Assembly: GCA_002342065.1 (NCBI GenBank)
Contig: DDPF01000012.1
Span: 310,001-374,000, forward strand
Length of the DNA: 64,000 nt
Reading direction: 5' to 3'
Source: Bacteroidetes bacterium UBA2475
Lineage (GTDB): Bacteria; Bacteroidota; Bacteroidia; B-17B0; Aurantibacillaceae
Shown here piece after piece: positions 6,726 through 17,212 of the stretch; positions within the stretch are counted from its first letter, which is position 1; each line of letters opens with the position of its first letter. The position numbers and the translations under genes were made by a program. The notes below the pieces were generated by a model. It did not search any database. It was not told the origin of the DNA and saw nothing but the letters and a program-made list of their open reading frames with translations.

Positions 6726-9382
6726 CTAAAACTTCGTCTTACTAAACGCTTTGTAAAGAAACATATTTTCTTCCAGCTCTTCCTTTACCCTATTTGTAAT
6801 ATAATCAATGCTCTCTTGAATGAGATCTGTGCACAAAACAATAAAGGCACCTTTTTGGGCGTGATCTATGGCGTGTTGTATGGCCTCTAATTCATCGGAT
6901 ATAACCGTGATGGGTGCGTTACTGTTTTCCTGTTTAATGCCTTGCACTAAAAGATCGGTGATCTCAGTTTGCGGTCTTCCGCGCGTATCCTTATCATGTC
7001 GTATTATTATCTCATCAAACATTTTTCCTGAAAAGATACCGAGGTTCCTGATATCTTCGTCCCTTCTATCACCTACGCCGGTTACAATTCCAATTTTCAC
7101 CGAGGCCGTCGTTCTATCCAAAAAAGTTTTTAATTCCATAAAACCTCCTGTATTGTGAGCATAATCTACCATTAATTCAAAATTTTTGAATTTAAAAATA
7201 TTCATGCGTCCCGGTGTTAGTTCGGGCGATGGAATAAATGTTTGCAACGCATTACGTATATCTTCAATTTTAAAATTTTGAATAACAGCAGCAAGTACTG
7301 ATGCTAAGATATTTTTTATCATGCATTCGGATTTTCCTCCAAAGGCCAATGGTATATTTTCGATCTTATTTACTCGGATTTTCCATTCGCCTTTACAAAT
7401 AGTTAAATAACCTTTTTCAATAACAGCAGCAAGTCCGCCATTTTCACAATGCTTTTTAATGCGTTCGTTATTTATGTCCATGCTAAACAAAGCAATATTA
7501 CAATCAAGCTCTTCGGCCATTTTATATACCAGGTCATCATCAGCATTTAATATTGAGTAACCATGATCAAAAGTACTTTTTGCAACAACAGATTTTACTC
7601 TTGCCATTTCTGAAAGTGTTTTAATTCCTTTCAATCCTAAATGATCTTCAGAAATATTTGTAACAATGCTTATGTCACAATGATCGAAACCCAAACCTGA
7701 TCTTAGAAGTCCGCCACGCGCACATTCAAGTACTGCAAAGTCAACTGTAGGATCGCTTAAAATTGTAGTAGCACTTTGATATCCTGTGCAATCTCCAAAA
7801 TGAATAGCCTGATCTTGAATATAAATACCATCGGTTGTTGTATAGCCAACTTTATGTCCGGCAGTTTTTGCAATGTGTGCTGTTAAACGTGTTGTAGTTG
7901 TTTTTCCGTTTGTGCCTGTAACAGCTATTACAGGAATGCGTGATGTTTTACCCTCAGGAAAAAGCATTTCTATTACAGGCTCGGCAACATTGCGCGCAAG
8001 ACCTTTTGAGGGATTAAGATGCATTCTAAAACCGGGACAAGCATTTACTTCTATAATACTTCCATTATTATTTAAATGAATAGGTTTGCTAATATCTTTT
8101 GCAACTACATCAATACCACAAATATCAAGATGCATTAATTTTGCAATTCGTTCTGCCATTAATACATTACCAGAATGAACGTTATCGGTAACATCGGTGG
8201 AAGTTCCACCGGTACTCATGTTAGCAGTATCTTTTAAAAATAAAATTTCGCCAAGAGGTAATATATTATCGAGTGTTAAATTCTTTCCGGTTAAAATTGC
8301 AATTGTTATTTTATCAATTTTTATGGTGGTCATTACTTTTTCATGCCCTTCTCCTCTATTAGGATCAGCGTTTGTTTGATCGATCAATTGCTGGATAGTT
8401 GAAATACCATCACCCATGATCATTGCCGGTGTACGTTTTGCAACAGCAACTAATTTATAATTAACCAATAAAAAACGGTAATCCTCTCCTTCAATATATT
8501 TTTCTATTATTATTTCGTCCGAAACAGTTTTAGCTATCTGAAATGCTTTTACGGCGCGTTCAATTGTTTGTATGTTGGTGGTTATGCCTCTGCCATGATT
8601 ACCATTAATAGGTTTTATGACAATAGGGAAACCCATATCTTTAATAATTTCCTTTAATCCATCCTCTGTATGAGCAACATCGCCTTTAGGAACAGGAATG
8701 TATGCTTTTGAAAGTATCCGTTTTGTTTCTTCTTTATCACCCGCAGTATCAGCACCTAAACTACTTGTATCAGATGTCATTGATGCTCTTATCATTTTTT
8801 GATTAACACCCTGGCCGAATAATATCAACGATCCGTTTTCCATGCCTCGGAAAGGAATGTTACGCTTTTTTGCTTCTGTAATTATAGAAAATGTACTTGG
8901 CCCAAATCCTTTTTTTAATTTGATCTTTTTTAATTGGGCTATATCTTCGTTAATATCATACTCTTCACCGCTCACTAATTTTTCTGCTATTCTCACAGCG
9001 GCTTGCGCAGCATAAGTTCCGGCAGTATCTATTTCGTAAGAAAATACAACATTATATACGCCGTGTTCTCCTGTAGAACGGGTCCTTCCAAAACCGCATT
9101 CCATACCCGCAAGACATTGTATCTCTAAAGCGATGTGCTCAATAACATGTCCCATCCAGGTACCTCTTTTATCCGCTCAAAAAAACCGCCCTCATAATCC
9201 TGCGAACAACGATGCACGACAAGTGAAGGGATCATTTTCTCAATACGTTCGGAAAAACCGTTTATCTTATTTGTAGGTTTGTCCTCCAATTCCTGAAGGT
9301 CTAATTTTATTACAATAAGGTTGTGTCGGTAATTTGACCAGAAGTTTGGCCCTTTCATGGTTTTGATCTCGAGAACATTCAT
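6726..9382 (-). CDS. cphA: Cyanophycin synthetase, split by a one-base frameshift
   Basis: CphA polymerises aspartate and arginine with ATP into the nitrogen-storage polymer cyanophycin. The N-terminal domain starts at 9382 (MNVLEIKTMKGPNFWSN) and reads to GGFFERIKE. The next family segment, RGTWMGHVIEHIALE, continues in the -1 frame from about 9170 and runs unbroken to 6726. The shift lies at a four-A run (tttt at 9167-9170 on the plus strand). Re-reading one A gives FFERIKRGTWMGHVIEH, the expected family sequence. Corrected length is about 885 residues, normal for CphA. The ATP-grasp domain and a C-terminal Mur-ligase domain with P-loop GTNGKTTTTR (about residue 490) are intact. A sequencing error, a real mutation and programmed frameshifting are all possible. 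No cyanophycinase gene is nearby. Confidence 0.9.
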
Positions 9383-9478
9383 AATTTCAAATTATTTGAC
9401 CTATAAAATGAAAATATTGTGCCATCTTTTTTTATTGATTTACAGGCATTTTAAAATTCAGGATTGTGTACATATCCC

Positions 9479-9494
9479 ATCTGTATATACAGAT
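9479..9494. promoter_or_regulatory. Perfect 16-bp palindrome, candidate operator
   Basis: ATCTGTATATACAGAT is fully self-complementary. It lies in the 278-bp space between the divergent cphA (start 9382) and the 9661 gene, so one dimeric regulator could act on both. Its CTGTATA/TATACAG half-sites recur in the palindrome at 43398-43415. Nothing else in 9383-9660 stood out. Confidence 0.5.
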
Positions 9495-9660
9495 TGTAGA
9501 ATTGTTTCCCCTTTTTGGCTCGTGGGGTTTATTCGCTTCCCAGTGGGAATAAGCTATCCAGTATTGGATACTTTGGCATTAAGTTTTCAGTAAATGGTAT
9601 ACATGGTATAAAAAATAGCATGATATATTACTTAAAACAAAAATTAAAAAATAAATTATT

Positions 9661-10515
9661 ATGAAAAATTACATTTGTATTGCAGCAGCTTCGTTAATTA
9701 TGATGACAGCATGTAAAGACCCACAAAAAGATGAAACGGTAGTACGTCAGAGAGATTCACTTTTAGCGGTGATCGACGAACGCGAAGCATCTGTAAATGA
9801 ATTTATGACATCATTTAATGAAGTGGAAAGAAATTTAGATTCAGTAAGCACAAGACAGCATATTATCTTAATGAATTCCAATAAAGGAGATCTTAAAGCA
9901 GATCAAAAAGCGCGTATCAATGCTGAAATAAAGGCAATTAATGAGTTGATGGATGCTAACAACAAAAAATTAGCACAATTAAGTCGCAAGTTAAACCGTT
10001 CCGACAAAAAAAATGCGCAATTGGAAAAAACAATTCAATTATTAAATGATCAGTTAAATCAAAAATACGCTGAGTTAAATGACCTAAACCAAAGGTTAAA
10101 TGAACTTAATGCACAAGTAGCACAGTTACAAACTTCGGTTGATACGCTTTCGAATCAAAACATGGCGCAATCGCAAACCATCAACGAAAAAACAACTCAG
10201 TTACACACAGCATATTATGTTGTAGGCAAATCAAAAGATCTTCAAAGAGTTGATCTGATCGATAAAAAAGGTGGTTTATTAGGAATTGGAAGAACTTCTG
10301 AGTTAAATTCTAATATTGACAACAGTTTGTTTACTAAAATTGATTACACAGAAACAACAAGCATTCCTGTTAACAGTAAAGATGCTAAATTAATTACAAC
10401 GCATCCTGCTGATTCATACACTTGGGATAAAACAGGTAAAATGATCAATAGTTTAATGATCACTGATCCTGAAAAATTCTGGAGCGCATCAAAATATTTG
10501 GTCATAACAAATTAA
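9661..10515 (+). CDS. Coiled-coil lipoprotein
   Basis: The 284-residue product has a clear lipobox (MTAC, Cys18). A long alpha-helical coiled coil follows (about 30-180), with heptad-like runs such as LNDQLNQKYAELNDLNQRLN. The C-terminal globular part, about 80 residues, contains KSKDLQRVDLIDKKGGLLGIGRTSEL. This layout matches a Bacteroidota lipoprotein family that some annotation pipelines label Cbp1-type collagen-binding adhesin. That label is from memory and no adhesion function is shown by the sequence. It has its own terminator and lies divergent from cphA across the 9479 palindrome. Confidence 0.75.
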   Translation: MKNYICIAAASLIMMTACKDPQKDETVVRQRDSLLAVIDEREASVNEFMTSFNEVERNLDSVSTRQHIILMNSNKGDLKADQKARINAEIKAINELMDANNKKLAQLSRKLNRSDKKNAQLEKTIQLLNDQLNQKYAELNDLNQRLNELNAQVAQLQTSVDTLSNQNMAQSQTINEKTTQLHTAYYVVGKSKDLQRVDLIDKKGGLLGIGRTSELNSNIDNSLFTKIDYTETTSIPVNSKDAKLITTHPADSYTWDKTGKMINSLMITDPEKFWSASKYLVITN

Positions 10516-10567
10516 ATTGATCTTAAGCTTATGGGTTAATTTTAGTTTTAAGCTTAAATTCAAAATC

Positions 10568-10598
10568 AAAGAACCGCTTTAACGAGCGGTTCTTTTTA
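10568..10598. terminator. Bidirectional terminator between convergent genes
   Basis: The stem aaagaaccgct / agcggttcttt has a 7-base loop, with A-rich flank on the left and T-rich flank on the right. It serves both the 9661-10515 gene and the minus-strand gene that ends at 10596. Confidence 0.85.
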
Positions 10599-11642
10599 TT
10601 TTACATAAGCTCTTTGTCTTAGTTTTTGTAATAGAAGGTTTGAGTAGGATACATCATTATTACTCATCCAGATGACTATGATATCCTGTTTGGGATAAAG
10701 GATTATTTGTGTTGCAAGGCCCGCACTCGTTCCTGAACATTCAACATAGGTATATTTATCATTTTCTTCGTGTATTGTCCATGAAAATCCCTGCGTTGGA
10801 GTTCTTAAAGATCTCCAGTTATCAGGCTTATAAATTTGAGTTGCTGACTTTGTAGTTTCACAATCTAAAAAAACACATTCTTTAATAGCGTAAACATATT
10901 TACGTAAATCACCTGGCGACGTCCATACACTATTGCATAAAGTGTACTTTTCGTTGCAGCTTTGAGTAAGGTATGCCGTATATTTACCTTGTATTTTTTT
11001 ATATCCTTGGGTTCTTTGTTTGTCGTTATAATTTTCGCTTACTATTTTAGAGCTGATCATACCGGTGGGTTCTAAAATATTTTTTTGAATGAATGTTTTC
11101 CATTTTTCACCTGTTATTTTTTCTATAATTAAACACAAAATTGTATAGTCAACCCCTGAGTACCTGAAATTACTTCCCGGTTCAAAATCGGGCTTATCAA
11201 TAAAAATAATTGTATCGTTTGTTTTTGTAGCAATAACAGGAAGACCGGAACTGTGAGTGAGTAAATGTCTAATCTTTATTTTACCCGCCGTGGCTTTGTT
11301 TTTTATATTTGGAAAATATTTTACCAGACTGTCATCCAACAATAATTTACTCTGCTTTTGAAGTATTAAAATACCATATGCAATAAATGTTTTTGTAACT
11401 GAAGTAATATTAGAAATTGTACTCTCGGTAAATTTTTCTTTTGTTTTTAAATTGGCCAAACCAAAATTTCTTGAATAAAGTGATTGGTTGCCTTTTTGAA
11501 TGAAAACGGAGCCACCAGGCTCGGTGTCTTTCACTTTAGAAAAAACAGAATCCAGTGCTAGCCTGAGCAGAACATCTTCTTCCTGCGCCGAAATTGTTAA
11601 AACGGAAAATAGTAGAACAAAAAACAGAATAATTTTTTTCAT
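10596..11642 (-). CDS. Serine hydrolase of the beta-lactamase/PBP4* family
   Basis: The 348-residue secreted protein has a signal peptide ending TISAQ. It carries the penicillin-binding-type motifs: SVTK with nucleophile Ser81 and Lys84, the downstream HLLTHSSGLP signature (about 126-135), and a Tyr-Ser-Gly motif at 161-163 in the YxN position. The third motif is CSGTSAG rather than HxG or KTG, which is found in esterase/peptidase relatives rather than true beta-lactamases. Likely substrates are peptidoglycan peptides, D-amino-acid peptides or small esters. It is the last gene of the minus-strand run PhoX-like, peroxidase, cytochrome, hydrolase, 44 bases after the cytochrome gene. Confidence 0.85.
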   Translation of the reverse strand: MKKIILFFVLLFSVLTISAQEEDVLLRLALDSVFSKVKDTEPGGSVFIQKGNQSLYSRNFGLANLKTKEKFTESTISNITSVTKTFIAYGILILQKQSKLLLDDSLVKYFPNIKNKATAGKIKIRHLLTHSSGLPVIATKTNDTIIFIDKPDFEPGSNFRYSGVDYTILCLIIEKITGEKWKTFIQKNILEPTGMISSKIVSENYNDKQRTQGYKKIQGKYTAYLTQSCNEKYTLCNSVWTSPGDLRKYVYAIKECVFLDCETTKSATQIYKPDNWRSLRTPTQGFSWTIHEENDKYTYVECSGTSAGLATQIILYPKQDIIVIWMSNNDVSYSNLLLQKLRQRAYVK

Positions 11643-11686
11643 GAATATATAAATATAGAAATTTATACACTCTTATTCTAAAAAAA

Positions 11687-12070
11687 TTATTTGCCTTTAC
11701 AGCAAGGAAGCAAGGGGTTATTTTTTTTCTTATAGCCTAAAAAGGTCATTATAATGCTCAGCTCTTCTTCAGTTACCAAAGTATCAGGCATGTTTTTTTC
11801 GTGTTGGGCATTTGCAACCCGTAATGTATAACCTGTTAGTTGTTCCGGCTTAAAATCAGGGATCACTTCTTTGCCCTTTACTTTTGTATTATGGCATTTT
11901 GCACAGTTAAGATCATATAAGATCTGGCCTTTATCGCACTGAACCCTGTACATTACTTTTACATGCGGAAGCATTGCTTCGGGCAATTCGTATTGCGCTT
12001 TTTTTTGCGAATGACATTTAATTAATACAAATGCAATAATAGATAAGATAAATATTTTTGAGTACTTCAT
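11687..12070 (-). CDS. Small monoheme c-type cytochrome
   Basis: The 127-residue exported protein has one heme-attachment motif, CAKCH (Cys56, Cys59, His60), and a Met in KNMPDTLV (about residue 94) that can be the sixth ligand. The N-terminal hydrophobic stretch ends LIKC, an imperfect lipobox, so lipid anchoring is uncertain. It ends in a Cys-rich tail (PCCKGK). The gene starts 9 bases after the di-heme peroxidase gene. A natural reading is that it is the electron donor for that peroxidase. The two other peroxidase paralogues in the window lack such a partner. Confidence 0.83.
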   Translation of the reverse strand: MKYSKIFILSIIAFVLIKCHSQKKAQYELPEAMLPHVKVMYRVQCDKGQILYDLNCAKCHNTKVKGKEVIPDFKPEQLTGYTLRVANAQHEKNMPDTLVTEEELSIIMTFLGYKKKNNPLLPCCKGK

Positions 12071-12079
12071 TTTTGTAAA

Positions 12080-14005
12080 TTAATATTCACCACTTACTTT
12101 TCGTTTATTTAAACTTTTAGTTTTTGATACCGGTAATTTTTGAGGGATAGATTCAAATTCGATCTTTTCATTCAATGATCTAATAAAAGCAAGCAAATTG
12201 CTTTTATCTTCTTTACTTAAGTGCAATGAATCGGATGATAAAGTTTGATTTGGCACATGTAATCCTTTTCCAAGACCTCCGCCGGCATCATAAAAATCTA
12301 TTACCTGATCTAATGTATTAAATACACCATTGTGCATGTAAGGCGCGGTTTTTGCAGCATTCCTGATCGTGCCTGTTCTAAACGCATTTGCCATTTCGGA
12401 AGCAGGATTTATACCAAACCTACCCTTATCCAAGCTTAACTCTTTGTAAGTTGTATCTTTTGGAACTCCTAAAACTTCAAACTCAGAACCAACATACGGA
12501 GGTTTTACACCGTTAAACTGCGGTGCAAAATGACAAGTAGCACATTGTGCTTTACTCATAAAAACATTAAAACCCTTTTTTACAGGTTCTTCAAGTGCAA
12601 CATTGTTATTCATGGTCATATCAAAAGGCGAATAATATTTACTGAACTTACCGTAATAAAAAGTAATGGCTGACGAAACATGTTCAATAGTTATTTCTTT
12701 TTCAGCAGGCGTATATTTTAAAAATTCTTTAAACGCAGCTTTGTAATCGTTACAGCTTAAAACTTTTTTTAACACTTCCTGTTCGTTACTGCCTAACTCT
12801 ATTGGGTTTGTTATAACATCTTTTGTTTGATGCTGCAAAGAAATATGTTTTCCATCTAATAAGATCAAATGATTATATGGCGCATTAATAAGCGATGGCG
12901 AATTACGCGGCAAAAAACTCTTAGCATCAAACTGTAAAGACGTGCTGTTTAATGTGTCAGTAAAATATTGTTCAGGCTTATGGCAGGATGCACAACTTCG
13001 TAAATTATTACCAGATAATATCGGATCATAAAACAATAATTTTCCTACTTTTTCTATTTCAGCTAATACTTTTGGGTCACTTACACGTAAAAAAATCCCT
13101 TTAGAATTTTGTCCATTATATAAGTTCTTACTAAAAATTGAAGTACTGTTTTTATTCAACGAATAATCAACGTTACTTTTTGTGCTTACGTTATATTCTT
13201 TTATTAATTGCTGGTTAATGGCAAATAATGGATTAACATAGTCTTTTATAAAAGTAAAGTGATCAAATTGTTCAGGATCTAATGGTTGTTTATTTACGAA
13301 ATCTATAGTTCCTTTATATAATTCAATATATTTGGTTGATAATATTGTTCCTTCAAAGCTTGAGTTAAATGAAACGTATGTTCTATTTACAGCTTCTAAC
13401 ATGGCGCGCAACTCGGGAATAACTTTTTCCGATTCCGGACATTCAAAACCTGTGGTATAAATAGCCGCAAGGTTCAATAAAAATAAACGGTTACATAAAA
13501 AAAAGTGATTGTGTTCCTTTAAATGACCGGTAATAGAATCGGCACTATAAACATTCGTAGCATTAATAGATGAACGAATAAGATCTAACAAAATATCTTT
13601 CTTAATATTTTTTTCTTCGAGATAAAGTGCCGCCAATGTTAAACCGGCACCTTCACGTTTATATGGTTTTTCAAATTTTTCAAACACTTCTGTTTCCCAT
13701 TCAACAGGTAATGGTCCATTTATTTTTTTATAAGAGATGGGTTCAAGGTATCGTAACCAAATATCCATACTTTTTAAAGCAAGGCGCGTATGGTTTATTT
13801 GTGACCTTATTTTTTCAATATCTTTCGATGAAGAAAGATCACTCTTCTCAATACATTCCAACAAAAGTGACTGGCTGCTTTTGAAGACAGCTAATTTAGT
13901 TTGGTAATCATTTGAATAATCGTTGTTAGTTGTCGTCTTTTTGAAAGAAAAAGTAACACAAATTATAAACAGAAAAAGAACTATTGTTATTATCTTTTTT
14001 TTCAT
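12080..14005 (-). CDS. Di-heme cytochrome c peroxidase/MauG-like protein 1
   Basis: The 641-residue exported protein has an N-terminal helical domain (about 30-280) of unknown role, then a bacterial di-heme peroxidase domain. That domain has two CxxCH motifs, CASCH (338-342) and CATCH (488-492), plus the family segments GKLLFYDPILSGN and TGTIRNAAKTAPYMHNG. Such enzymes reduce hydrogen peroxide or, in the MauG branch, oxidise protein side chains. The protein ends ...NKRKVSGEY, a tail shared with the paralogues at 19287 and 40331. It lies 79 bases downstream of the PhoX-like gene and 9 bases upstream of a monoheme cytochrome. The role is inferred from family; the substrate is unknown. Confidence 0.88.
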   Translation of the reverse strand: MKKKIITIVLFLFIICVTFSFKKTTTNNDYSNDYQTKLAVFKSSQSLLLECIEKSDLSSSKDIEKIRSQINHTRLALKSMDIWLRYLEPISYKKINGPLPVEWETEVFEKFEKPYKREGAGLTLAALYLEEKNIKKDILLDLIRSSINATNVYSADSITGHLKEHNHFFLCNRLFLLNLAAIYTTGFECPESEKVIPELRAMLEAVNRTYVSFNSSFEGTILSTKYIELYKGTIDFVNKQPLDPEQFDHFTFIKDYVNPLFAINQQLIKEYNVSTKSNVDYSLNKNSTSIFSKNLYNGQNSKGIFLRVSDPKVLAEIEKVGKLLFYDPILSGNNLRSCASCHKPEQYFTDTLNSTSLQFDAKSFLPRNSPSLINAPYNHLILLDGKHISLQHQTKDVITNPIELGSNEQEVLKKVLSCNDYKAAFKEFLKYTPAEKEITIEHVSSAITFYYGKFSKYYSPFDMTMNNNVALEEPVKKGFNVFMSKAQCATCHFAPQFNGVKPPYVGSEFEVLGVPKDTTYKELSLDKGRFGINPASEMANAFRTGTIRNAAKTAPYMHNGVFNTLDQVIDFYDAGGGLGKGLHVPNQTLSSDSLHLSKEDKSNLLAFIRSLNEKIEFESIPQKLPVSKTKSLNKRKVSGEY

Positions 14006-14084
14006 TGATCAGAACTCTATTTTACGGTAAAGGCCAGGCATGCTCTTGCACACCCAGCCTATAACATTTTAAGTATTTAAACAA

Positions 14085-16175
14085 TTAATGGCTTACAACC
14101 ATTTCAATTTTTGATGTTTTGCTTCCTGCGGTTACTTCTACAAAATACAAACCGTTCTTTAGATCAGCTGTGTTGATTGAAATTAAACTTTCACCTTTTT
14201 CAACATCTTTTTCAATTGGTGATTTTACCAATCTACCCTGAATATCGTAAACGTTGATAGTTACTTTTTGATCATTTTCATTTACGATCTTAATTGTAGC
14301 TTCATCTTTTGTTGGGTTTGGAAACAAACTAACAGATTCTGCAAATGATTTATAAGCATTGATACCTGTAGTAACAACAGCATTACCTTCTAATTTGTAA
14401 TCATACCATGTTTCGCTATAATCAGTATTAACAATTTGAATCATAGCACTTCTTGTGCCTGCTGCTAAAGGAGCAAATTGAACTGTAATAGTTTGTGAAG
14501 CCGCAGGAGCAATATTCCATGGGTAAGCAGGAGCACCAATTAAAGTAAACTCGCTTGCGTTAGCGCCTGAAAAACCAATTTGTGTAATTGCTAAAGTACC
14601 AGTACCTGTATTTTGAATTACGTAAGTTTTAGTTTGTGGAAAACTAATACCAACTGTACCAAAATTTGTATTATCGCCAACTGATGTTGTAATAGCACCA
14701 TCAATAATGTTTGTAGCATTACCTTGTAAGTTTATTTCAGGGTTTGATGTTGCAGTTGTTGGATTATACATAGCAAGAATTTGTCCACCTTCCAAAACAG
14801 GAGAAGGAATTGCATAATGTCCCTGATCCACAAACAAAAACATACCCGCGCCCAATATAGATTGTGCATCAAATATTCCTGAAGATTCTTCATCTTGTGT
14901 TAAAAAATTTGGCCCTGCTGTTACAAATCGTGCCGGATCGTGTTGTGCTATCAAAGTAAGATTATCATTTGCAATAGTATATTGCCACATTTTACCATTA
15001 TGAGCCTGGTTACCTACATCTTCTTGTATAAGAATGTGTCCTGAATTATCAATGCCGATATTGTCCATCATGATCTGTCCTTCTGTTCCGTCTAACACCG
15101 CGGTAATTGTTCCGCCTAATTCAGGATTAGATATATTAGTAAAACTTAATTTCCATAAGCGGCTATTAGCTGTAAAACCATTTGTAGTTACAAAATAAAA
15201 ATCTTTTGGGTTACTAGGATCCCATACACCATCTTCTGGACGTAAAAATTGAGTTACACCAGAGTTGGTACTCATTGTTTGCAAGGAAGATCCACTAACA
15301 GCTGTAACGTCGCCCAGATCAACTAAAGAAAAAGTTGTTCCAGCAGCAGGTACACTTGCATTACTTTCTAAAACCAAACCCGTAACAGCCACGCCAAATA
15401 ATTTACCATTGGTTAAACCTGCACGGGCAATTTCAGTTCCTGTATTTGTTTTAGTGCCAATATAAAAATAAACTTGCCCAGGTGTGGCATCATCCAATCC
15501 TGCAACAATAGTTTTATCTGTAGCGTAAGGACTAGCAACTGCATTTTCCCATGAAAATTTGCCAAGACGGGGTAATTCGTATGAAACACCTGCGTTTGGA
15601 CCAGTAGCAATATGCGCAAAGCCACGACCTGAAGATCCACTCTCTTCACCATTCATAAAAATACGCTCCGGTGTTCCGTTTCCTGTAAATACATTCCAAA
15701 AAGCAGAAGCAGCAGGAAGATCTGCAGAACAAAAACGTCCAAATGCTGCCAATGTTGAAGGAGTTGTAGCATTATATGTTGTATATGCAGTTCCATTCCA
15801 AATATTAACATTTTGTATAAGATCTACGCCACTTACAACAGCAAGTGTAGATTTATTAATGATCCATTTTGATACAAAAGCTCCTACTGAACCGTGTGCG
15901 CGAACCGCACCGGCAGTATTACCGGCTTCATGATTAATTAACATCGAGAAAGTACCATTGCCATTATCCCATGCACCCGCACCGTCCATTAAACCTGAAC
16001 ATGTATATGTACCGCTTGTTTGTGTAGCCGTAAAAATTGAAGTGATCGTTGAATTAGCAATAGTTGGATTAAGGTACGGTGTTTGTGAGCTGCTTGGCCC
16101 GGTAACAGAGGTTTGCGCTAATGCTGATCCCGCAGTTAGCACACCTAATAATAAAGTTTGTAAAGTGTTTTTCAT
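14085..16175 (-). CDS. PhoX-like (DUF839) secreted phosphatase with T9SS tail
   Basis: The 696-residue protein has a signal peptide ending GSALAQ and a PhoX/DUF839-like beta-propeller (about 25-480). Segments such as RAHGSVGAFVSKW, MNGEESGSSGRGFAH, RPEDGVWDP and ILIQEDVG supply acidic metal ligands. A choice-of-anchor-D (ASPM/Hydin-like) beta domain follows, then a C-terminal T9SS type A sorting domain (FPNPTKDEATIKI...). PhoX enzymes are iron- and calcium-dependent phosphomonoesterases made under phosphate limitation. A TATTTTTG motif at 16201-16208 (minus strand) could be its promoter. Peroxidase 1 follows directly downstream. The propeller family is fairly clear; phosphatase activity is inferred. 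Confidence 0.75.
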   Translation of the reverse strand: MKNTLQTLLLGVLTAGSALAQTSVTGPSSSQTPYLNPTIANSTITSIFTATQTSGTYTCSGLMDGAGAWDNGNGTFSMLINHEAGNTAGAVRAHGSVGAFVSKWIINKSTLAVVSGVDLIQNVNIWNGTAYTTYNATTPSTLAAFGRFCSADLPAASAFWNVFTGNGTPERIFMNGEESGSSGRGFAHIATGPNAGVSYELPRLGKFSWENAVASPYATDKTIVAGLDDATPGQVYFYIGTKTNTGTEIARAGLTNGKLFGVAVTGLVLESNASVPAAGTTFSLVDLGDVTAVSGSSLQTMSTNSGVTQFLRPEDGVWDPSNPKDFYFVTTNGFTANSRLWKLSFTNISNPELGGTITAVLDGTEGQIMMDNIGIDNSGHILIQEDVGNQAHNGKMWQYTIANDNLTLIAQHDPARFVTAGPNFLTQDEESSGIFDAQSILGAGMFLFVDQGHYAIPSPVLEGGQILAMYNPTTATSNPEINLQGNATNIIDGAITTSVGDNTNFGTVGISFPQTKTYVIQNTGTGTLAITQIGFSGANASEFTLIGAPAYPWNIAPAASQTITVQFAPLAAGTRSAMIQIVNTDYSETWYDYKLEGNAVVTTGINAYKSFAESVSLFPNPTKDEATIKIVNENDQKVTINVYDIQGRLVKSPIEKDVEKGESLISINTADLKNGLYFVEVTAGSKTSKIEMVVSH

Positions 16176-16323
16176 GTTAAAATTTGTTTTGAGTTTGATA
16201 CAAAAATACTTCTGTGTTCAAATGGATATCATTATTTATAATTGACCAAATCATTAAGTTTAGTTGGAGACTAATAATGATTAATTAATTTGATAAGATT
16301 AATTTAACCTTCCACATCCGGAA

Positions 16324-17211
16324 TTACTGTTTGAAATTATCACCCTTAATTGCAGTAATAGATAAGGTATTGTTTTCATAAACAACTTTTTTTTCTTCTA
16401 CGGTTGGTTCGCCGTCAAAATGAATAGTATCTTTTAATTCACGCTTAATTGTTATACTATCTGTCACATACGTTTCTATCCTACCACTTAAATGTGCTTT
16501 TTTACTCAGGATCTTTATCATTAATCCCGGTAAATGAAAAACATTAAAAGGCTTTAATATCACAACATGAAATAAGCCATCATTTATTTTTGCCTCAGGA
16601 GCTATATAAAAATCGTTTCCATACTGGCCTGCATTACCAACGGTAATTAAAAAGGCTTTTCGTACAATTGTTTGTCCATTAAATGTCAAAGAATATTCTT
16701 TTGCACGATATCTAAATAATTCCGCAATAGTTATCTTGATATAACTTTGTAAACCACGTTTAACCGACTTAGTAAATAAATTTCCGATATGCGCATCAAA
16801 ACCTATTCCGCTGGTACAAAAAAATGGAATTCCATTAACTGTTCCATGATCGATCTTTACTGTATTACCCTTTGCTATTTGTTTTATTGCCTCTTCTACT
16901 TCCATAGAAATACCAAGTGTTCTGGCTAAACCATTGCCCGACCCTGCGGGAATTATTCCTAAAGAAATATTTGTACCCAACAAACTTTTCGCTACCTGAT
17001 TAACAGTTCCATCTCCACCCACTGCAATAGCATCGGTATAATCTTGCGAATGTAAAATATCCAACACCTCCTTAAAATGATCTTTATCCTTCCACACTAC
17101 TATCTGGTAATAAATATTTTGTGGAAATTCTTTCCGGATAGTGTTTATTAAGCGTTCAGAAATTTTTTTGCCCGCGTTAGGGTTAACAATAAACAATAGT
17201 TTTCTTGGCAT
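16324..17211 (-). CDS. Diacylglycerol/lipid kinase family protein
   Basis: The 295-residue cytoplasmic protein has the DAGK catalytic signature: the nucleotide-binding GGDGT at 65-69 and PAGSGNGLAR at 88-97, with an N-terminal VNPNAG motif. Family members phosphorylate diacylglycerol or other lipids. It starts one base after the end of the glycosyltransferase gene. In a PlcP pathway, diacylglycerol released from phospholipid could either be glycosylated or returned to phosphatidic acid by this kinase. Family is secure; the exact lipid is not. Confidence 0.9.
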   Translation of the reverse strand: MPRKLLFIVNPNAGKKISERLINTIRKEFPQNIYYQIVVWKDKDHFKEVLDILHSQDYTDAIAVGGDGTVNQVAKSLLGTNISLGIIPAGSGNGLARTLGISMEVEEAIKQIAKGNTVKIDHGTVNGIPFFCTSGIGFDAHIGNLFTKSVKRGLQSYIKITIAELFRYRAKEYSLTFNGQTIVRKAFLITVGNAGQYGNDFYIAPEAKINDGLFHVVILKPFNVFHLPGLMIKILSKKAHLSGRIETYVTDSITIKRELKDTIHFDGEPTVEEKKVVYENNTLSITAIKGDNFKQ

Positions 17212-17212
17212 A

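Noticed and set aside
14030..14070. Hairpin between the PhoX-like and peroxidase 1 genes
   Set aside because: Only two short 3-bp pairings with mismatches between them; no T-tract.
15559..16245. Long plus-strand frames opposite the PhoX-like gene
   Set aside because: They are antisense shadows of a strongly coding minus-strand gene, with low-complexity unnatural composition.
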